Below are positions 45,732-58,181 of a stretch of 64,000 bases of DNA, one piece after another (positions within the stretch are counted from its first letter, which is position 1; every line of letters begins with the position of its first letter). This DNA comes from Acholoe squamosa (lineage: Eukaryota > Annelida > Polychaeta > Phyllodocida > Polynoidae): positions 45,821,250-45,885,249 of the forward strand of contig OX439051.1 of NCBI GenBank assembly GCA_949317995.1. Direction: 5' to 3'. The notes beneath the pieces were generated by a model. It was given only the letters and a program-made list of their open reading frames with translations, was not told the DNA's origin and searched no databases. The position numbers were made by a program, and so were the translations under genes.

Positions 45732-48597
45732 GGCACATATTTCTATAATTATGATAGAATCTTTTTATTTGATGGAAAGGCCATCGAAATATGTTATTAT
45801 GAATGTTTTTTTTTCTTTAACATGGACCTGATATGGTTAGTATCATTCTGTTTGAATGTCATGTGAAAGGCTATGTGAATGCAAGCGATGATGCATTATA
45901 ATTGAACATCGGTGCAATTGTATTCTCTTTTTGACATATGCTCTGAATGATGATATCATAACAGGATATATTTCCAGTTTTGTTTTAAAGGGGGCCATGA
46001 ATATTTTGATGAAATTCCCATGCCTTGTTACACACATAGATAGATTCAGGTTGCAGCACATATAATAAAATAAAATTACATTAAATGCAACATCTCCCCA
46101 CTTCATCATAGTCTATATAGTTGATCTCATTCCATATGTCACATCTGGAAAAGAAATACCATCATCAGATTCTATCCTCTTACTTTTATGACAGGTGTAT
46201 AAAATAAACAAGGCCAGCTCTCTTGCCATTGTTAAACAAGTGGGATTCTGCATTATATCCATATTCTTTGCCGTAAATCATTTTTATTGCAGGGTCAACC
46301 AAGGATCTCTTGTTGTCATATTTTATTTTTGGATTTAGTCTCTTTTAAGTCTACAGAATGTACTTGGCTTGAATTTCTATGTATGCTTTAACACAGTAAA
46401 TGACTCAAATTACCCCCACTCTCCCTAATCCATCACCTTTTAAAAAGGGCAAATTGACCATACTGCTTTTATACACATTCTGTAACATCTTTACGGCGTT
46501 GCCATGTGCTATTATACCTGAAACATACTGCAAAATGTATACTTCCTTTTCCCAATCAACAGATCAATCATCAATTGTAACAGCCTTATTGATTCCCACC
46601 TCAGTGTTGGTATCCAATTTTAAATATTTACAGAACATACACATTAGTCTGAAAAGTCACCTGACATATTCACCGTCAACTTTCAATGAATAATTCCCTA
46701 TCCATACATTAAATTCAAACACAAAAGGAAGCAGGGCATAAAACAAACAGAGTTGGAATAAATAGCCAGCAGAGTATGGACTCTTGGCCCCTAGCATGGG
46801 GAGAGTGTGTGGAGAGCTAATCAATATGAAATGGCCAAGGAGGATGGCTGCTTCTGTGTCATGTACATGGGGGATCCTTATTATGTGGCTGCTGACAATG
46901 GTTCAGGTAGGAGTGGAGATGTCTCAGTATTGAACATCACCATTAGCTGCTACCATTAGGTTAATCCTTTAACGACCACAGTAACATTTAATATTATTAT
47001 GCCACTTATTGTTTCATGTTGCATGAATGCAGTCCTGGCGAGTAACTCGCCAGTGCTTCATTCATGCATCATGCTGATCCCATGGGCTTGATACACCACT
47101 GAAGGGTTCGTATTATTCACCAATGGATAGTTGGCGAGTTACTCACTAGAACTATAATTATTGGTCCAACATGATGACTAAGGAAACTGAAATTAGAGGC
47201 ACCATGCTGCCCGCGAAGGGCTATAAGGCCACAAATGGTGCTCCGGCAGCCATTAGAGCCACTCATTTACTTAGTCAGATAGAGTGGGGCATTCACTGCA
47301 ATTAATCATGGTCATACAAATAGGGATCAGTTGAATTATTGAACACTATAATTACCTGAGGACCGTTTCAATCATCTGAGCTTCTAACCTGACTCTAAAT
47401 CACCATGGTTAAGGCACAATACTGCAGACAATGCTGATGTTGCAGGTTTAGATTTAGAGTTTAAGGCAGTGGGTATATATCACAGCCATCAGCAAAAATT
47501 AACTTTACTTAACCCTTTATGGGGGGCATAGGGCATCAAAGCTAATAACCATCCATTGCAGTTATGATGTAGGAATGCAGCAGCAAGGCTTCTAAAATGA
47601 CCCTCATTAATCAATTATGCCAATCCTAGTTGTACAAACACCCCCTAAGGGTTGATGTGGCATGCCAATGCAATGCTGTTAAGTAAAGACTCACCCACAC
47701 TGCATCGGTGCATCATGATGAGAAGGGGGTGTGGGTCTAAAGCCATCTACGAGGTCTTAAGAACTATGGGCTTAAGCCTTGCCATTCGGTCATTTGGCCA
47801 TTTTGTTAGATTAGACGCAAATGGCCCTATGCCACGTGCTAAGCAGCCCTGAAGTAGAGGTACAAGTACCATACTTCTTTGATAATGCCTCTCGTGTACT
47901 TGATGCAACACCAAATACTGCATTGCGTATCATTACGACAAATAATTATAAAGAAGCCTAAGGGACCCCCCCCCCCTTTACAGGGTTACAGAATATCCAG
48001 GCCTTCCTCCTGCTAAGTGTGACCTTCTTGAAGCACACACCAGGTGGCTGTATACACCATTGCAAAGGCTGCATATATAAACTTTACAACACTGTAAACC
48101 CTTTTATGCAAGCAGTGGCTCATAGGCCAGTTCAAACCCCTCAGCTCAGTCATGGGATGTTCCTACACTCAGGGTGTGGCTTGTAGGTGGGGTTTGCATA
48201 CTATACAACAGTATCAGAATCCCAATTCTATGGCCCAGGTACGGGTTATAGTTTTCTTCCAACGTTAGTATGGGGCTTATACGCGGGGATTTACAGTAGT
48301 AAAGAGCACCTCACTCTCTATCTGTATACACACACTCTGCATCTGCTCAGTCCTTTCTAACACAACCTACTGAGTATAACCCTTCAACGGCTGCAAAGTC
48401 TTCTAATGCATCATGACCATCTTGTCATCATGATGCATGAATGCATCCTTATTGAGTAGCTCGCCACCACTGCATCCATGCATCATGCCAACCCTCAAGG
48501 GTCGATATCGTCCGAAAGGGTCGGCTTGATGCATTAACGTTGGCCAGTAGACTCGTCAATGAACAATGTAGGTTCATCATAAGGGATAAGGAAATTC
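45732..48597. other. Non-coding DNA with several hairpin-family copies
   Basis: No gene. GCAGTCCTGGCGAGTAACTC (47031) with ATGAATGCA before and TTCATGCATCATGC after is a well-kept member of the dispersed palindromic family. Others lie at about 47130, 47700 and 48405-48500. 48230-48296 ends in GGGGATTTACAGTA, the inverse of the ACTGTAAATCC-type end seen at 43787. Confidence 0.45.
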
Positions 48598-48690
48598 CCA
48601 TTGGGCACAGAGAATTAAGGAAACTTGGGCAAACGTTTGATCAACGTTGATCAATCAGTTATCAACACTTTTTCAATGTTCTGGGCCCAC
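48598..48690. repeat. CAGTGGGC-type palindromic repeat
   Basis: CCATTGGGCACAGAGAA on the left, and CAATGTTCTGGGCCCACTGG on the right, mirror each other, with two TGATCAACG-like motifs between. Related to 13284-13350. The MITE at 48691 abuts it. Confidence 0.55.
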
Positions 48691-49053
48691 TGGAGCGTGT
48701 TGCTCCTATGGTAAAAAGAGCTGTCAGTAGGTACCCTCTTTTCAAAAGAAGTCACGCTCTGCTTCACCACTCAACTTGCACTCACCACATTAGTCTGAAA
48801 GTCACCTGCCTTGTTTAAAACAGGGAGAGCTGCACTATCAGGTACCTACTCATGTCACACACTCTATAGTATATTATACTGACTGACTTTTCCTAACTAG
48901 GTACCTACTCAAATCCCCCTTTTTTAGCACCATACTTGCATGACCACTTGTGAGCAACAAAAGGGACAAGTTATAGCTACATGAAAAGAAAGGACTGGAA
49001 ACAAGGGCATTTTTAGCCAGCTCTTCCTTTTACTATAGGAGCAACACCCTCCA
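48691..49053 (+). mobile_element. MITE with TIR GGAGSGTGTTGCTC, copy 2
   Basis: Left TGGAGCGTGTTGCTCCTATG, right TAGGAGCAACACCCTCCA. Same family and orientation as 14503-14806, about 60 bp longer. It carries an inner duplicated GGTACCTACTCA (48850, 48899). Confidence 0.75.
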
Positions 49054-49202
49054 GGACTGAGCCCAAACCGAGGAAATGTTACAATTGGTTGATACTAGAA
49101 TATATCCCTTGGATTTAGCTAGAGTTGGTGCCATTTATTCTATCAATAGGATTTTAACAACTCTCACTCCATGTGGAGCAAATGAAAAATTTTCTGTCTT
49201 TG

Positions 49203-49541
49203 TTTTTGTGTGCGAATCTCTCTTTCTCTGTGTCTCTTTCTCTGTCTGTATGTCTGTCTGCGTGTCTGTCAGGCTGCTGGGCTGTCTATCTGTCTCTCTT
49301 TGTCTTTCTGTCTGTCTGTCACTGTCTTTCTTTGTTTTTTGTCTGTCTGTCTCTGTCAGCCCGTCTCTGTCTCTGTCTGTATGTCTGTCTCTGTCTCTGT
49401 ATCTCTGTCTGTCTGTCTCTCTCTATTTCTGTCTCTGTATGTCTGTCTGTCTCTCTCTCTCTGTCTCTCTCTCTGTCTCTGTCTGCCTGTCTATCTGTCT
49501 GTCTGTCTGTCTCTCTGTCTGTCTCTGTCTATCTCTGTCTC

Positions 49542-49632
<91 letters not shown>

Positions 49633-49633
49633 G
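49203..49633. repeat. (CT)n/(CTGT)n pyrimidine tract, about 430 bp
   Basis: Imperfect TCTGTCTG and TCTCTCTC units on the plus strand. ORFs of 149-211 codons here encode only Ser/Leu/Cys/Val repeats. Confidence 0.97.
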
Positions 49634-50997
49634 ATTCAGTCTCAAGAGGGTGGGGTTGATGTAGGGTATGGCATGGAAATATCTATCCCAGCAGGTGCTT
49701 TCTATATCTAGCAATTATATTCAAAGTGGATATTGAAATTGACAACAGCTTGTTTGCGTTCAATATCATTTATCTTGCTTGATATGGAATCAGGTAAAAT
49801 CAATATAATTTCATATCAAGGTACATGTATTTCATGGTAGGTATAGAAATGATGACCATTCTGTTAGGCCTAAAGGAAATTGTTTGTTTCAGGTAACCCG
49901 ACCCTACCTAGCAATACAAACCCACCCTACCTTTTCTTATTTAGATAAGTAGATATAATATGTCTCTGCGTGAGTTTTACCCTATTGTCATGTGCAAGTC
50001 ACAGGCATGAATTCCTGCTTATCCCAACGGTGAGGAAAATAAAACATTTTTTTAAAATCCGATCTACAGGTGCCCTACCTATTTTTTTCAGCATGTTACC
50101 TGAAACACACACCATTTAGCCTTTGTATGTATACACCTGTCAGAAAATGACATTAACAACAGCCATGTGCATAATATTCTACCTGGGCTTTAATATTCCA
50201 TGGAGATCAATGGTTTATTTACATAATATCTACATGGACATGAAAACTAGTTTCCATAATAAGTTCCCATTGATTATACATACAGCATGTTTAACCAGCA
50301 AGGTTTGGAGACAGGATTGCAACCTGCTTTAAGTACCCATCAAAATAATTATCATTAACTCAACTGAAAGATATATTATGTGATGATAACATTCAAATAG
50401 ATTACAAACTTGAATGATTATTACCTGATAGGGGGGCTATGTATGTTAGATTCTGTAAATATGCCTGTATATATGTTCGATTCTTTTGCGTTTGTGTTTT
50501 GATAATATACGTGTTCGTGATTCTGGTTTTTCTTCTTCTTTTTTTCTTTTTGCTCTGTTGAATCAATCAGCACAACTAGAAATTAACAAACTAAGGTCAA
50601 TATTGATATTGAGAGGCACTGAACCAATGTTGAAGAGACAATGTTGTATCTATGGAGGCAACATTGCTAATTGCCCATATTATATATAATTATATTATCG
50701 AATACTCTTGTCAATAAGGGAATGTCCTTGTGTAAGTACAACTGATTTACAATGTGAATTTTTTTTCTAAACCCTCTTTAAGGTAAGACAAAAATTATGA
50801 AATAATATGAATAACTTTCAGATACAGAATGTCAGGGAGAGAATCAGCACCATTTCGTTTGAAGGGAGTATTCCACTATCCGAACTTCCAACCAATTAAT
50901 GGTCACCAACTGATTTTTGTCAGCAGATACATAACATAGGCATTACATGAGCTAATGGCAGTTGCTAAAAACAGGAAAAATAGGCAAAGCTACTCAC
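49634..50997. mobile_element. Intron and intergenic DNA with a MITE at 49885-50107
   Basis: 49885 TGTTTCAGGTAAC and 50095-50107 GTTACCTGAAACA are mirror ends. It is the reverse-oriented relative of 37305-37557. From 50997 leftward this is the first intron of the minus-strand gene; no further exon is recognised. Confidence 0.6.
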
Positions 50998-52157
50998 TTG
51001 AACTGGAGATTGTCATTGGAGTTACAGCCAAAGAAGGGCACAGAATACGTAATCATCCACGACTTGGACCACGCACAGTCAAAAAAGGGTCTGGTCCACA
51101 TTCCCTCATGCCGGGTGCTCATAAAGAGGCTGGCCTTGGCCCGGTCACCCGGGGACTTGGCCTTTAGGTCTTTGCAAGACTTCTGGTGGTCCCAGAGAAT
51201 CTTGGAGAAGTTGCGGCTGCGTAGTTTGACAAACCACTCGTAACCCTGAGTGTCGTTGGCAGCGCAACGCCCTCGTGTGGCAGTTGCCATGTCCTTGACA
51301 TGCACCCTGCCTGTTACTTTGTCCTTGTACATGTAAGGACAGAAGTCTCTGCTTTTGTATTGCGCTTTGTCAAAAGCTATGGCACAACCAAAGATTTTTT
51401 CATCGTTTTCGACCATGGCGCGCACTAGTGAATAGTAGAAGTCCTCATTGTAGAGGGTCTTGCTAGCTGAACTGGTGTCCCAGATGCGGAAAAGGTTGTT
51501 GAGCACATTGGCCAGCTTGATGGCACTGTTTTCCTGCTGCATGAACCGCTCATACGAATCATTGAGTAGCTCATAGTCTTTGAGTAAGGGTGTATTGCCC
51601 GAGCAGTTCCTCTGGTTTTGCACCATCTCTATATGCTGCAGGACCGCAGACACAGGGTCCACACGGGCCAAATCCTGCAGAAATTTTGATTGGTCACTGT
51701 GTGCTGTCCTCCCTGATCCAGCGAACGGCGACGAGGATTGGGACGACCCGGAAGAGGAACTAGTATCAAGGTCACGTTTGGTGAGGAGTGCCCCCTGGTA
51801 GCGCCTGGAGGATTCAGGTTTAGTGTAATGGCGAACAGGATGAGCATGTTCGGGGTGTGGAAGAGCATCTTGAGATGCTCCGTGTAGAGATATAGAATGG
51901 AATGGCTCACGACCCCCTCCTATCAAGGTGCCCGCAGATGTTGCTTTCCGGGCTTCACGATCTCTTACCCCAAAGGTCCCTGAATCCACACTAACACCCC
52001 ATTGACCCCGACCAGCTCCACTATCTCCCCTATTGGAGTTTGGACCTTCTCCAGGATGGAAGCTTGTCCTCCAGGAGCCCAGGCCGCTGACAGTGTTAAA
52101 TTGATGTAATGACATCAAATAGAGTAAGGCCCTTAACAACGCAGCACCCAACTCCAT
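50998..52157 (-). CDS. First coding exon of a Cache-domain receptor, GPR158/GPR179 (mGlyR)-like
   Basis: Inferred role: the extracellular ligand-binding part of an orphan class C-type receptor at the plasma membrane. The exon has 386 codons plus two bases from ATG 52155-52157 (context CTAACCATGG, a good Kozak match) to a splice donor (AA then GTGAGT, GT at 50996-50997). Residues 1-25 look like a signal peptide (hydrophobic core LLRALLYLM), followed by a low-complexity Gly/Ser-rich stretch with a Ser run at 133-145. From about 205 to 385 there is a Cache-like fold pattern: YNEDFYYSLVRAMV (235-248), FCPYMYKDK (272-280), YEWFVKLRSRNFSK (306-319), MWTRPFFDC (353-361) and WMITYSVPFF (367-376). Conserved-looking Cys and three N-glycosylation sites (NCS 184, NDS 199, NFS 316) support secretion. 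The remaining exons (seven-helix part) are not in the window. Other Cache proteins are possible. Confidence 0.7.
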
Positions 52158-52260
52158 GGTTAGACTGTGTGGACAGGCCTGTGGCCTTGCTCCCTATATC
52201 TGGGTCTGGTGAGCTGCTCTATATAATGTATTACACAGTGAGCAGTGGCTCTGGAGTACC
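52158..52260 (-). promoter_or_regulatory. Possible TATA-type core promoter close to the receptor ATG
   Basis: The minus strand reads TTATATAG at 52226-52219, about 60 bp before the ATG, with a CAGCTCACCAG stretch at initiator distance. It may instead be 5' UTR if transcription starts in the CpG-rich DNA near 55 kb. Confidence 0.3.
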
Positions 52261-54880
52261 ACCTCTGACTAATGAGCAGTACAGCCTTGTTTCAACAAAC
52301 CAGATGTCCAGCTAAACCGCACCGCCATGAACTACCACTCTGGGTTAGATTCCTATTACATCCTCTCTTGACTTATCATGTCAGTATTTTCCCATGAATT
52401 GGCCATCAGTACAGACCTTATAAAGCCTGTCTTGTATAGACACCACTGTCAGTAATCACAAAAGGCCAATCATTTGAACTCTTGGGTGAGGCCTCTTCTC
52501 GGCAGGTGCCAGTAGAAGATGACGTTGAATGATGGGTTTGTTGAGTAATCAGACGATTGGTTCAGACAAGTATGTAACATTAGGTAATTCAATTATATCT
52601 GGTTTGTCTCCTTTGCATGTTCCATATAGCAGGTACAGAGCACATTAGAGGTTTAGTGTTAACTATCAATATCACATCATCATCAGTAGACTATCATCTT
52701 CATCATCATTATTGGAGTATCATCTAGAGTAGGTTATAGCCTATGGGTGACCTGGAGAGAGTTCAGATTCCTCCTTATACATGAGCAGCTCTAGACTTTC
52801 TATATAAATCATACCTGCTCATCTCCAGGTCCTTATCATCCATACATACTGGGACCTTCTGCTGCTGCTGCTGCTGCTGCTTCTACTGATCACCTCCTAG
52901 CCTTAGCCTCCATTACACCAGACTCTACAACCCTGAGCTGCTCACTACTACCGGCCCCAATGGCCACTGCTGGGCATGAGCTGCTCTTTCAGGTAGCAGC
53001 AGGGAGTGCTCGGACATCGTGATTATTATAATGAAGGTTCTGTTAACTGGGGGAATGGGAGGGTCAAAGCAGGGCTGCTTCTGCTGCTGTTAATGCTTCT
53101 GCTCCTGTTGATGATATTGAGCAACATTGCTTGTGCTGTTGGAGGGTGACTGGTGGTGCTGCTTAAATTGCTACTGTTGCTATTGGTATTGTTGTTGGTT
53201 TTGGCCCTGAACATTAGAATAGGGGGCTGGTTAGGGCGCAGGCTTGAACTGAGAACCTCAAAGCATGAACTACATGACATAGTTGCAGTATGGGGCTGGA
53301 TAGGTGCATGTTGCTGCTGCTCTTGGTGGTGCCTTTGGGAAGTGGGTCTCTGGCAGAACGAGAGGGGACTGCTGTTGCTGCTGCTTCTGCTCCAGCTGCT
53401 AGGTCTACCATTGCTGGGGATGATGTGAAGGTAGACAGCATCAGTAGGCCTACGCTGGAGCATAGCTGGTTTGGAGGGGAGGGGATGGAGAGGGTGGGTG
53501 GGTGGGGGATGGCAGGCTACTGCTGCTGCTGCTAGCTCCAAGCTACTACTAGTAGGGCAGCTCACAGAGCGGCTCACACAGCAATATCAGCCTCCACCAC
53601 CTCCTCCCAAAGCCCATCCCTGACCAAAGCATACTGCTGGCTGTCTGCTAACCCTTAGCAAGTCCCAGTACCAGTCTGTCTCTCTAGTTATCAATCTATG
53701 TAGGGTTCCTCTTTACCCTCTTCTTCTACCATCAGTCTCTCCCCACGGTCAGCATCTTCCCACCATGTAAAATGCTGATGGTACATCAGATCATGGGAGA
53801 CAGGCTATTCCCCAGTCCTGGGGAGACTTCTTCCTCCAATGTGGCTACTACTGCCTCCTCCTCCTGCTGCTGCAGCTGCTGCTGCAAGGCCCTAAACCTC
53901 CTCCTGCTCCAGGGTGATGCTGCCGCTGTATGGATGCTTGCTTAATGCTGCTGCTGCTTTTCCTCCAGCTGCTGGTAGCAGGTCCTAATACTGTGTGTTT
54001 GCTCCCACTCCTGTGCCTACTGCCTGCTGTCTACTACTACTGGCCCCAGCCTCTATTGGCAGCATCAGCAGCAGGAGCAGCATCAGCCTCAGCAGCCTTC
54101 AGTTGCAGGAGGAGCCGATCCTGTATCAGTACCAGGGAAGAAGGACCATAGGTCATCATCAGCATCATCACTGCTTCCTCCCCCTCATGTGTATGGTAGA
54201 ATGTCACACCTTAAGCATAAGACACTCCACCTTAAGTCCCCACTGCCTTCCTCTTCCTCCAGCATACCTCACAGCTACATTAATGTGCTCTTACATGATG
54301 CTGAACAGACAGACAGGGCGGCTATTCTCCATTGTCCTCCTCCATGGTGTAAGGGCTGTTGTTGGTGGGAGGGCTGTTGACTCCTCCAGAGTCAGCCTGC
54401 TGTTCTGGTGTGGGTGGCTAGGGTGGCAGTAATAATAATGATATTCAGTCAGGGTTATAGGCTGGGACCCATCCAGGGGGTGGAGTCCATGTATAACCAG
54501 GGTGTTCCTGGAGTAGTGAATATTCCTCCTGGGTGTTTAAACTAGATGGGGATATGCTGGATGAGGATGGGGATGAGGAGGTGAGGGCCTCCTCCTGGGT
54601 TACTCCTGTTGTATAAAGTCAGGTTCCACTGCCAACAACGACGCCAGAGCGGCAGCCACAGGGCCGTGGAGCAGCCAGCCAGAAGGCTATGGAAGCAGTC
54701 TCAAGGTGGAGCCAGCTCACCTTCCTCAGCTTTCCTCCAGGGCGTTAACACAGACACACCTCCAGTGCTGTACCATTAATGTCTCCATCATTATGCTAGC
54801 ACAGACTATATAAGATATAGGGATATTGGAGGTGATTATGATTCCTCCAGTGTATTACACCTTCCCCCTGAGTCCTATAT
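52261..54880. other. CTG/CTC-rich DNA upstream of the receptor exon
   Basis: Dense plus-strand CTG, TTG and CTCCTCC triplets: a pure (CTG)n run at 52860-52881, then scattered CTGCTG at 53075-54180. The 183-codon minus frame at 53026-53577 and its plus-strand counterparts are what CTG/CAG-rich DNA gives by chance; they lack any domain. The segment is probably 5' flank or a long 5' UTR. Confidence 0.5.
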
Positions 54881-55360
54881 TATCACCTAGCAGTTTCCTA
54901 CCCCTATCCTTTTAGGCTATAGCTTCCCCAGCACCACACGACGACGGAGAATGCTGCAGCAGCCGCGGTAGGCAGCACAGACCTACAGCTAACAGCCATG
55001 GAGCAGCCAGGCAGGCAGGCTTACTGATGTGGGAAGCTGCCTTCTGTAGCGTCCCTCAGCGTCCTTAAGGCTCATTCCATCCATGGAACCTACCTTCTGC
55101 TCTCTATGGAGGTGATTAAGGCGGGGTTTGGACCGTGGAGGAGCCGGTGTTAACCTGTGTTAATACTGGCATATAGCATGTTCTAGCTGACGGTCAATCC
55201 TCCTGTACCGCCCCTCCCTCCGTCCGTGTGCCGCGACGTGCGACGACGACGCCTCCTGCCGCCCCTGCCTGCTGAGGCTTCCTCCTGCTGCTCAGCCTCT
55301 CTACTTCTCCACGGTGGGCCCCGGGCACTGGAACGCCACCTGGCTGGAGCTAAATTCACT
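54881..55360 (-). promoter_or_regulatory. CpG-rich segment, candidate distal promoter of the receptor gene
   Basis: Compared with its surroundings this stretch is rich in CG dinucleotides, for example CGCGACGTGCGACGACGACG (55232-55251). It is the only such island in the window's right half and lies 2.7-3.2 kb upstream of the receptor ATG. Promoter function is inferred. Confidence 0.4.
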
Positions 55361-57465
55361 AATCACTGAAAGTTAGTCCACTTATACCCCAATATGATCA
55401 ATGTAGTTTTTTTAGTATCTTTTTCTTTTTAGTATATATCTCTTCCAATTCGTTGCATGTATTAACCACCCTCCCCCTTGTGGTTTTTACCAAAGAGCCC
55501 GAAAGGTAAATTTGTACTCTTTTTTATTTTTATTTTGTATCAATTTGAATCCATCTATCAATCCCCAAAACGTATATTACATGTGGTAAGTAAGCACTGT
55601 TAAACGGCTGAAATTATCTGATTGCTTGGTAACCACGATTAAATGAAACTGCTCATGGGTAGAAACACATGACTTCTCAGAAATGTATTGCCTATAGATG
55701 TGTTCAGTTATCTTGACCGAAAAAACAACTCTAGTTATCAACCGCTCCAAATCTGCGTGTGCGATAAACTGAATGCTTTTGCTCTATCAGGTAGTTACAC
55801 AATCAGATTTGTAAAACCACGTTTTTATTAGATTTGACTTAAATATAGGTTGCTATGTCCAAATTTCCCACATACATGTTTCCCTTTGATATAATATAAC
55901 ATGATGCGATATATTAATATGTCTAGACATTGTATAGCCATTGTATATATCATGATTAATTGATTATAGATCTCCTTTTGCCCAATCAGGCGATGCACTT
56001 CCAGTAAAGGGCATTTCGCAGAATGTGCTATAACTGCATGCATTTGCACCATCTGGTGAATTGAAGAAGGAACTGACATTCTTTCCACTTGGAGAAAAAA
56101 CGTATTCGTGACGTTTGTATGAGAGGATTTCTAAAACCCGAAAAAGTGGCAATGTTTTTGGACCTTTAAAAATATTAGGAAAGTAGGGGAAGCAATTTCG
56201 TTTTTCCCTCTTCTTGTTAAAGATTTGAAAACTGTTTTAATGCCAAGGTTGCATTGACCATAGTGACAAAGAGACATGATGCATTCATGTCCTGTATGGG
56301 CCTTAAATGCTTGCAACATATTTGGCATACATCTTGATAGAAGCACAGGCCCTTCCGTATGAAGCAATACAATTCTAATTGATAAAGTACGTTAAAGAAC
56401 CATTTAAACCAATCTGCAAAAAACAACAACAACAACACTTTCTTGGCTGAGTGCATGAAATGAAAGAAAATGACAACAATATCCCTTTGGATAACAATAT
56501 AGCAAAGGTTATTAGAGAGGTTAAGATCACAAGTGTACGGCAACATGTACATCTAGAATAAAGGTAAATCGATGTTACAAGTGGCAAGTCTTAACCTCTC
56601 TATTATCGCAGTATTTCCATCTAAAGGTACTCCCAGGTCCGTACCTGGGCTTAGAACCAGAGTTGAGTTGTTCTCGGAGTTGCTCCTTCATAATGCAGAG
56701 AGCTGCTCCTTGTATGCTGTGTATTTTGGCACATTCTGACCCTCTCCCATCTACTCAGGCTCTCTACCCCCAGCCCTATATCGCTCCTGCTACTAGTAGT
56801 CAGGCTGGCCTCAGACCTTTACCTTGGGTTGATATCACACTTATTCATCCATTACGTATGAATTTCTTACCTTATAACCCCAGAATTATTCCAGGAGGAG
56901 ACATTTTGTAAGTGCATATGATCCGCATGGTTTGCCAAGCCGTCGTGGCCATGTTGTCACTCTGCCCGACATACCTCCACCTTTGAACACATTTTTCGGG
57001 TATAATCCAAGCATGTCAAGTCCTATACTTCTAGCACTGCCAAAATTAATATACGATCTCTAGTTGGTGTTCGCCTACAATTTGTCTCCATTTTCTTCGA
57101 AAGAAATGAGAATCCAATGATTTTACATAGCGATCCAACACACACGGCCCGGTACACGGCCATTGCATCTTGTTTACGAAGCGGGGAGGTGGCCGGATGT
57201 AAGACCTAGGTCAGATATGCATCGAACAAGGAATGGCCGGATGGGGCGGGGGCCGACCCATATCGCTATGGAAAATCAAATGATTCTTATCTATTTCGAA
57301 CAAATTGGGGAAATTAGGTATGGCATGTTCATATAGGATATCTAAGGATGTTTCTCTGTTAATAACTCCAGCTGGCACCATTGGATTCTATGCTAACGAG
57401 GTGTGTAAACTTCAGGTATGTCAGAACACTTTTTCAAATCCTCCATGTGCATTGGTTTCGAGCAC
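55361..57465. other. Non-coding DNA, nothing coding recognised
   Basis: A short inverted repeat at 56514-56603 (AGAGAGGTTAAGA against TCTTAACCTCTCT) may be a small MITE. No gene. Confidence 0.45.
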
Positions 57466-57537
57466 CGGTCGGCTTGGTATAGTGGACAGCGAGCTCGTCG
57501 CCTGCCACAGCGGCCGGGGATCGATTCCCCATTGAAC
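57466..57537 (+). other. tRNA-like SINE head (Asp/Gly-type)
   Basis: TTGGTATAGTGGACAGCGAG matches an A-box/D-arm, GGGGATCGATTCCCC a T-arm with B box, and CGCCTGCCACAGCG an anticodon arm. It resembles tRNA-Asp with a changed anticodon. The body after it is short, so this is a SINE head or a degenerate tRNA. Confidence 0.55.
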
Positions 57538-57770
57538 ACTGAACAGTTTTAACAGGAAATTAATGGTGTAGTTGACTTTGTATACTTCGCCAATTTATTA
57601 ACATGTTCAGGTTGAAACCAGCACCTTCTTGAAGACGAACATAAGGTCTCAGAGTGCGGTTAAACCCCATTATACCACGATTTCTGGCTTACACAGTGCT
57701 TTTTGGTGGATATTCCCATACACATATCTGTCGATATTGCACACCCTACAGCCTGTAACATCAATATTGT

Positions 57771-57846
57771 AAGGCGTGCTGTTATCCATCTAAGGCGTGC
57801 TGTTATCCATCTAAGGCGTGCTGTTATCCAGGATAACAGCACGCCT
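57771..57846. repeat. Inner palindrome and 21 bp triplication, copy 2
   Basis: AAGGCGTGCTGTTATCCATC recurs three times with a 21 bp period; the third unit faces GGATAACAGCACGCCT to form a hairpin. Copy 1 has related units arranged as a full palindrome. Confidence 0.85.
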
Positions 57847-57901
57847 CTCATGTCCTCCCATGTCATATGTTACATGTTGAAACCCACGAAATTTTCCAGG
57901 C

Positions 57902-57972
57902 CAGGGTAGGGATCGAACCTGCAGTCTCACATCCCAAATCCAACTCCCTATGCACTGCGCCACAGAGACTGA
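57902..57972 (-). other. tRNA-like unit 2 (copy 2)
   Basis: On the minus strand, TGGCGCAGTGCATAGGG and a perfect B box GGTTCGATCCC; nearly identical to 11060-11131. Confidence 0.65.
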
Positions 57973-58097
57973 CGAGATACGCTCGGTTCGAACCAAGTCT
58001 GGATATGATACAAATCCGTGTGCGCTGTCGCTGTCCGCTGCCGGGCGAGGAGGTGTTTTATACACAAACATAACAGCGAGACGCAGTGAACAGAGAA

Positions 58098-58172
58098 GGC
58101 GCGGTGGTCTAGCGGTTAGCGCTTTGCGCTCAGCCGTGAGAGGTACATGGATCGAGCCCCGGTCTAGGCGCA
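58098..58172 (+). other. tRNA-like unit 1 (copy 2)
   Basis: GCGCGGTGGTCTAGCGGTTA and GGATCGAGCCCC correspond to 10860-10935. Confidence 0.6.
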
Positions 58173-58181
58173 TCTTTTTTC

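Noticed and set aside
49076..49711. 211-codon ORF and overlapping 149-153 codon ORFs
   Set aside because: They are translations of a (CT)n/(CTGT)n tract, giving only Ser/Leu/Cys/Val repeats in every frame.
51629..51910. Second frames overlapping the receptor exon
   Set aside because: Shorter shadows of the 387-codon exon in other frames without domain similarity.
53026..53577. 183-codon minus-strand ORF rich in Ser, Asn and Pro
   Set aside because: CAG/CTG-rich DNA gives open frames on both strands here; no domain, no splice pattern, and competing plus-strand frames are equally long relative to composition.
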